In this document: positions 5,681-6,965 of the stretch, piece after piece
How positions within the stretch are numbered: position 1 is the first letter of the stretch
Layout: each line of letters starts with the position of its first letter
Assembly: GCA_030667035.1 (NCBI GenBank)
Contig: DAOUWQ010000070.1
Span: 1 to 6,965, forward strand
Length of the DNA: 6,965 bases
Origin: Candidatus Heimdallarchaeota archaeon
GTDB lineage: Archaea > Asgardarchaeota > Heimdallarchaeia > JABLTI01
Reading direction: 5' to 3'
The notes under the pieces: generated by a model
Seen by the model: the letters and a program-made list of their open reading frames with translations, nothing else
Database searches by the model: none
Told to the model about the DNA's origin: nothing
Made by a program: the position numbers and the translations under genes

Positions 5681-6965
5681 ATAAATGGCGGAAATTTCTA
5701 CTAAGTGTGCTGTTAGGTGCAGTGTTAATTACTTCCATTATTGTTCCAGTAATGATATATTACTTTCCGAAAAGGGATATGAACAAAGAAAGCGTAATAA
5801 ATATTCAAAAGGATGCAGATTTTAGGAATTACAATTTTCCTGGCAAGGGTACACAGACTGATCCATACATTATCGAAAATTACTCAATCACAACTTCAAA
5901 TGATTATGCTGTATGTATTAATTCAACCACAAAATATTTTGTCATTCGTAATTGTAATCTTGAAGCAAATTACTCAGGTATTTATATTAGAAATATTGCT
6001 TATGGAACAGCTAATATTACTCAGAATGTCTGTAATAATAATTTGATGTATGGGATTTCTTTAGATACAGCTCCGGGAACTATGCTTACAGGTAACATCT
6101 GTACAAATAATTCTTATGGAATACATCTTTTCTCTTCCAATGATGTCATTCTAATCAATAATAATAGTACTGCAAACAATTATGGTATTTACCTGGATGC
6201 TTCCTTAAATTCCATATTAATTAATAATACTTGTCTCGAAACAGGGCTTAGTATTTATCTTTATTATTCTGATTGTGCTACCTTAATTAACAACAACTGT
6301 AATGCGATTCTTCTAATTTATGTTTCAAATTCAATCCTAACTAATAATACTTGCAAAAACCATAATCATGGAATTTATGTTTATCATTCTTCATTTATCA
6401 CTTTAACAAATAATACTTGTATCAACAATTATCATGGAATATATCTTTATTTTTCCTCTCATGTTACTCTAAGAAACAACACACTCATTGATTGTTGTTT
6501 AGAAATTAAACAACCATTTGAGAACGAAAATTACACTTATACAGTTGAAAATAATCTTGTTAATGGTAAAGAACTTGGATTCTTCTTAAATAATTCAAGT
6601 ACAACAATTTCAGACCCAAAATATGGGCAACTTGTTTTGATAAATTGTACAGATATGATTGTCAGTAATCAAATAATATCAAGAGTTACTTATAGTATGA
6701 TACTTTTTTATTGTGATAATTTAACTTTGAAAAATAACACATGCATAAACAACGAAATTGCTTTTCATTTGTATTATTCATCAAGAATAAACTTGACGAA
6801 TAATAACTGCAGTTATAATTCGGGAGACAACATAATTCTTTATCATAGTAAAAATGCTACATTAATTAATAACACATGCAATAATAATTATCGTGGAATT
6901 TATCTGGATTCTACATCTAACAATGCTTTTCTTTATAATAATACATTTAACAATAACAGTCTTAC
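5677..6965 (+). CDS. Membrane-anchored NosD-like right-handed beta-helix protein, 5' part (runs off right edge)
   Basis: About 429 codons are open from TTG 5677 to the window end. Residues 1-6 are basic (NKWRK), followed by a hydrophobic helix at about 8-29, a signal anchor or uncleaved export signal. Residues about 48-71 hold the hallmark entry of secreted beta-helix proteins, FRNYNFPGKGTQTDPYIIEN. From about 75 onwards there are PbH1/NosD-type turns of 22-23 residues with a core like NNTCxNNxxGIYLYxSSxxTLxNN. An interruption at about 272-325 contains VENNLVNGKELGFF and YGQLVLINCTDM, the insert seen in many NosD/periplasmic copper-binding-like beta-helix proteins. The family forms elongated parallel helices that commonly bind carbohydrate or act as surface fibres; no catalytic residues can be assigned, and real NosD function (copper delivery to nitrous oxide reductase) is not implied because no nos genes are present. 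Many N-x-S/T sequons suggest glycosylation. Cys recurs at the same place in most turns. The C-terminus lies outside the window. Confidence 0.9.
   Translation, partial: MNKWRKFLLSVLLGAVLITSIIVPVMIYYFPKRDMNKESVINIQKDADFRNYNFPGKGTQTDPYIIENYSITTSNDYAVCINSTTKYFVIRNCNLEANYSGIYIRNIAYGTANITQNVCNNNLMYGISLDTAPGTMLTGNICTNNSYGIHLFSSNDVILINNNSTANNYGIYLDASLNSILINNTCLETGLSIYLYYSDCATLINNNCNAILLIYVSNSILTNNTCKNHNHGIYVYHSSFITLTNNTCINNYHGIYLYFSSHVTLRNNTLIDCCLEIKQPFENENYTYTVENNLVNGKELGFFLNNSSTTISDPKYGQLVLINCTDMIVSNQIISRVTYSMILFYCDNLTLKNNTCINNEIAFHLYYSSRINLTNNNCSYNSGDNIILYHSKNATLINNTCNNNYRGIYLDSTSNNAFLYNNTFNNNSL

Noticed and set aside
5813..6046. Plus-strand 77-codon frame inside the beta-helix gene
   Set aside because: It is a shifted-frame reading of the beta-helix coding region, with Ile/Leu/Gln-rich composition expected from Asn/Thr-rich repeats read out of frame.
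6030..6965. Short spaced repeats in the beta-helix gene as a CRISPR-like or minisatellite array
   Set aside because: The periodicity is about 66-69 bp, three times the 22-23 residue protein turn, and the units differ at many codon positions. It is protein repeat structure, not a DNA array.

Overview
The window looks like an AT-rich archaeal chromosome segment, most likely from an Asgard (Promethearchaeota-type) archaeon or a similar lineage. Three things suggest this. The genes encode large secreted repeat proteins typical of such genomes: a NosD-like beta-helix, LVIVD repeats joined to thrombospondin type 3-like calcium repeats with a C-terminal membrane anchor, and a BNR/sialidase-like propeller. 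Start codons are mostly TTG, with archaeal ribosome-binding sites (GGTGA, GAGGT). AT-rich TATA-like boxes lie upstream of the genes. The lineage is an inference; no rRNA or marker gene is present.

Layout: (1) 1-1399, minus strand: N-terminal ~466 codons of a secreted beta-propeller protein, running off the left edge. (2) 1406-1776: intergenic stretch with a U-tract and possibly a decayed gene remnant. (3) 1777-4317, minus: an 846-residue surface protein with about 14 LVIVD propeller repeats, about five calcium-binding repeats and a C-terminal transmembrane anchor. (4) 4404-4757, minus: a 117-residue ORF that is a truncated second copy of the 5' end of gene 1, about 78% identical in protein by hand alignment. 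(5) 5006-5386, minus: a small basic-tailed protein, tentatively PRC-barrel-like. (6) 5387-5676: divergent intergenic region with a possible 24-codon leader ORF overlapping the next start as TTGA. (7) 5677-6965, plus: N-terminal ~429 codons of a membrane-anchored NosD-like right-handed beta-helix protein, running off the right edge.

All four proteins in features 1, 3, 4 and 7 carry an N-terminal hydrophobic export segment, so this is a cell-surface/exoprotein locus. The most notable structure is a pair of ~355 bp direct repeats (1067-1422 and 4425-4779), each carrying a start, signal peptide and the first propeller segment, flanking the LVIVD gene. They are in the same orientation and reading phase, so a crossover between them would delete the LVIVD gene yet leave an intact propeller gene. 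I see no rRNA, tRNA, CRISPR array or recognisable transposase.
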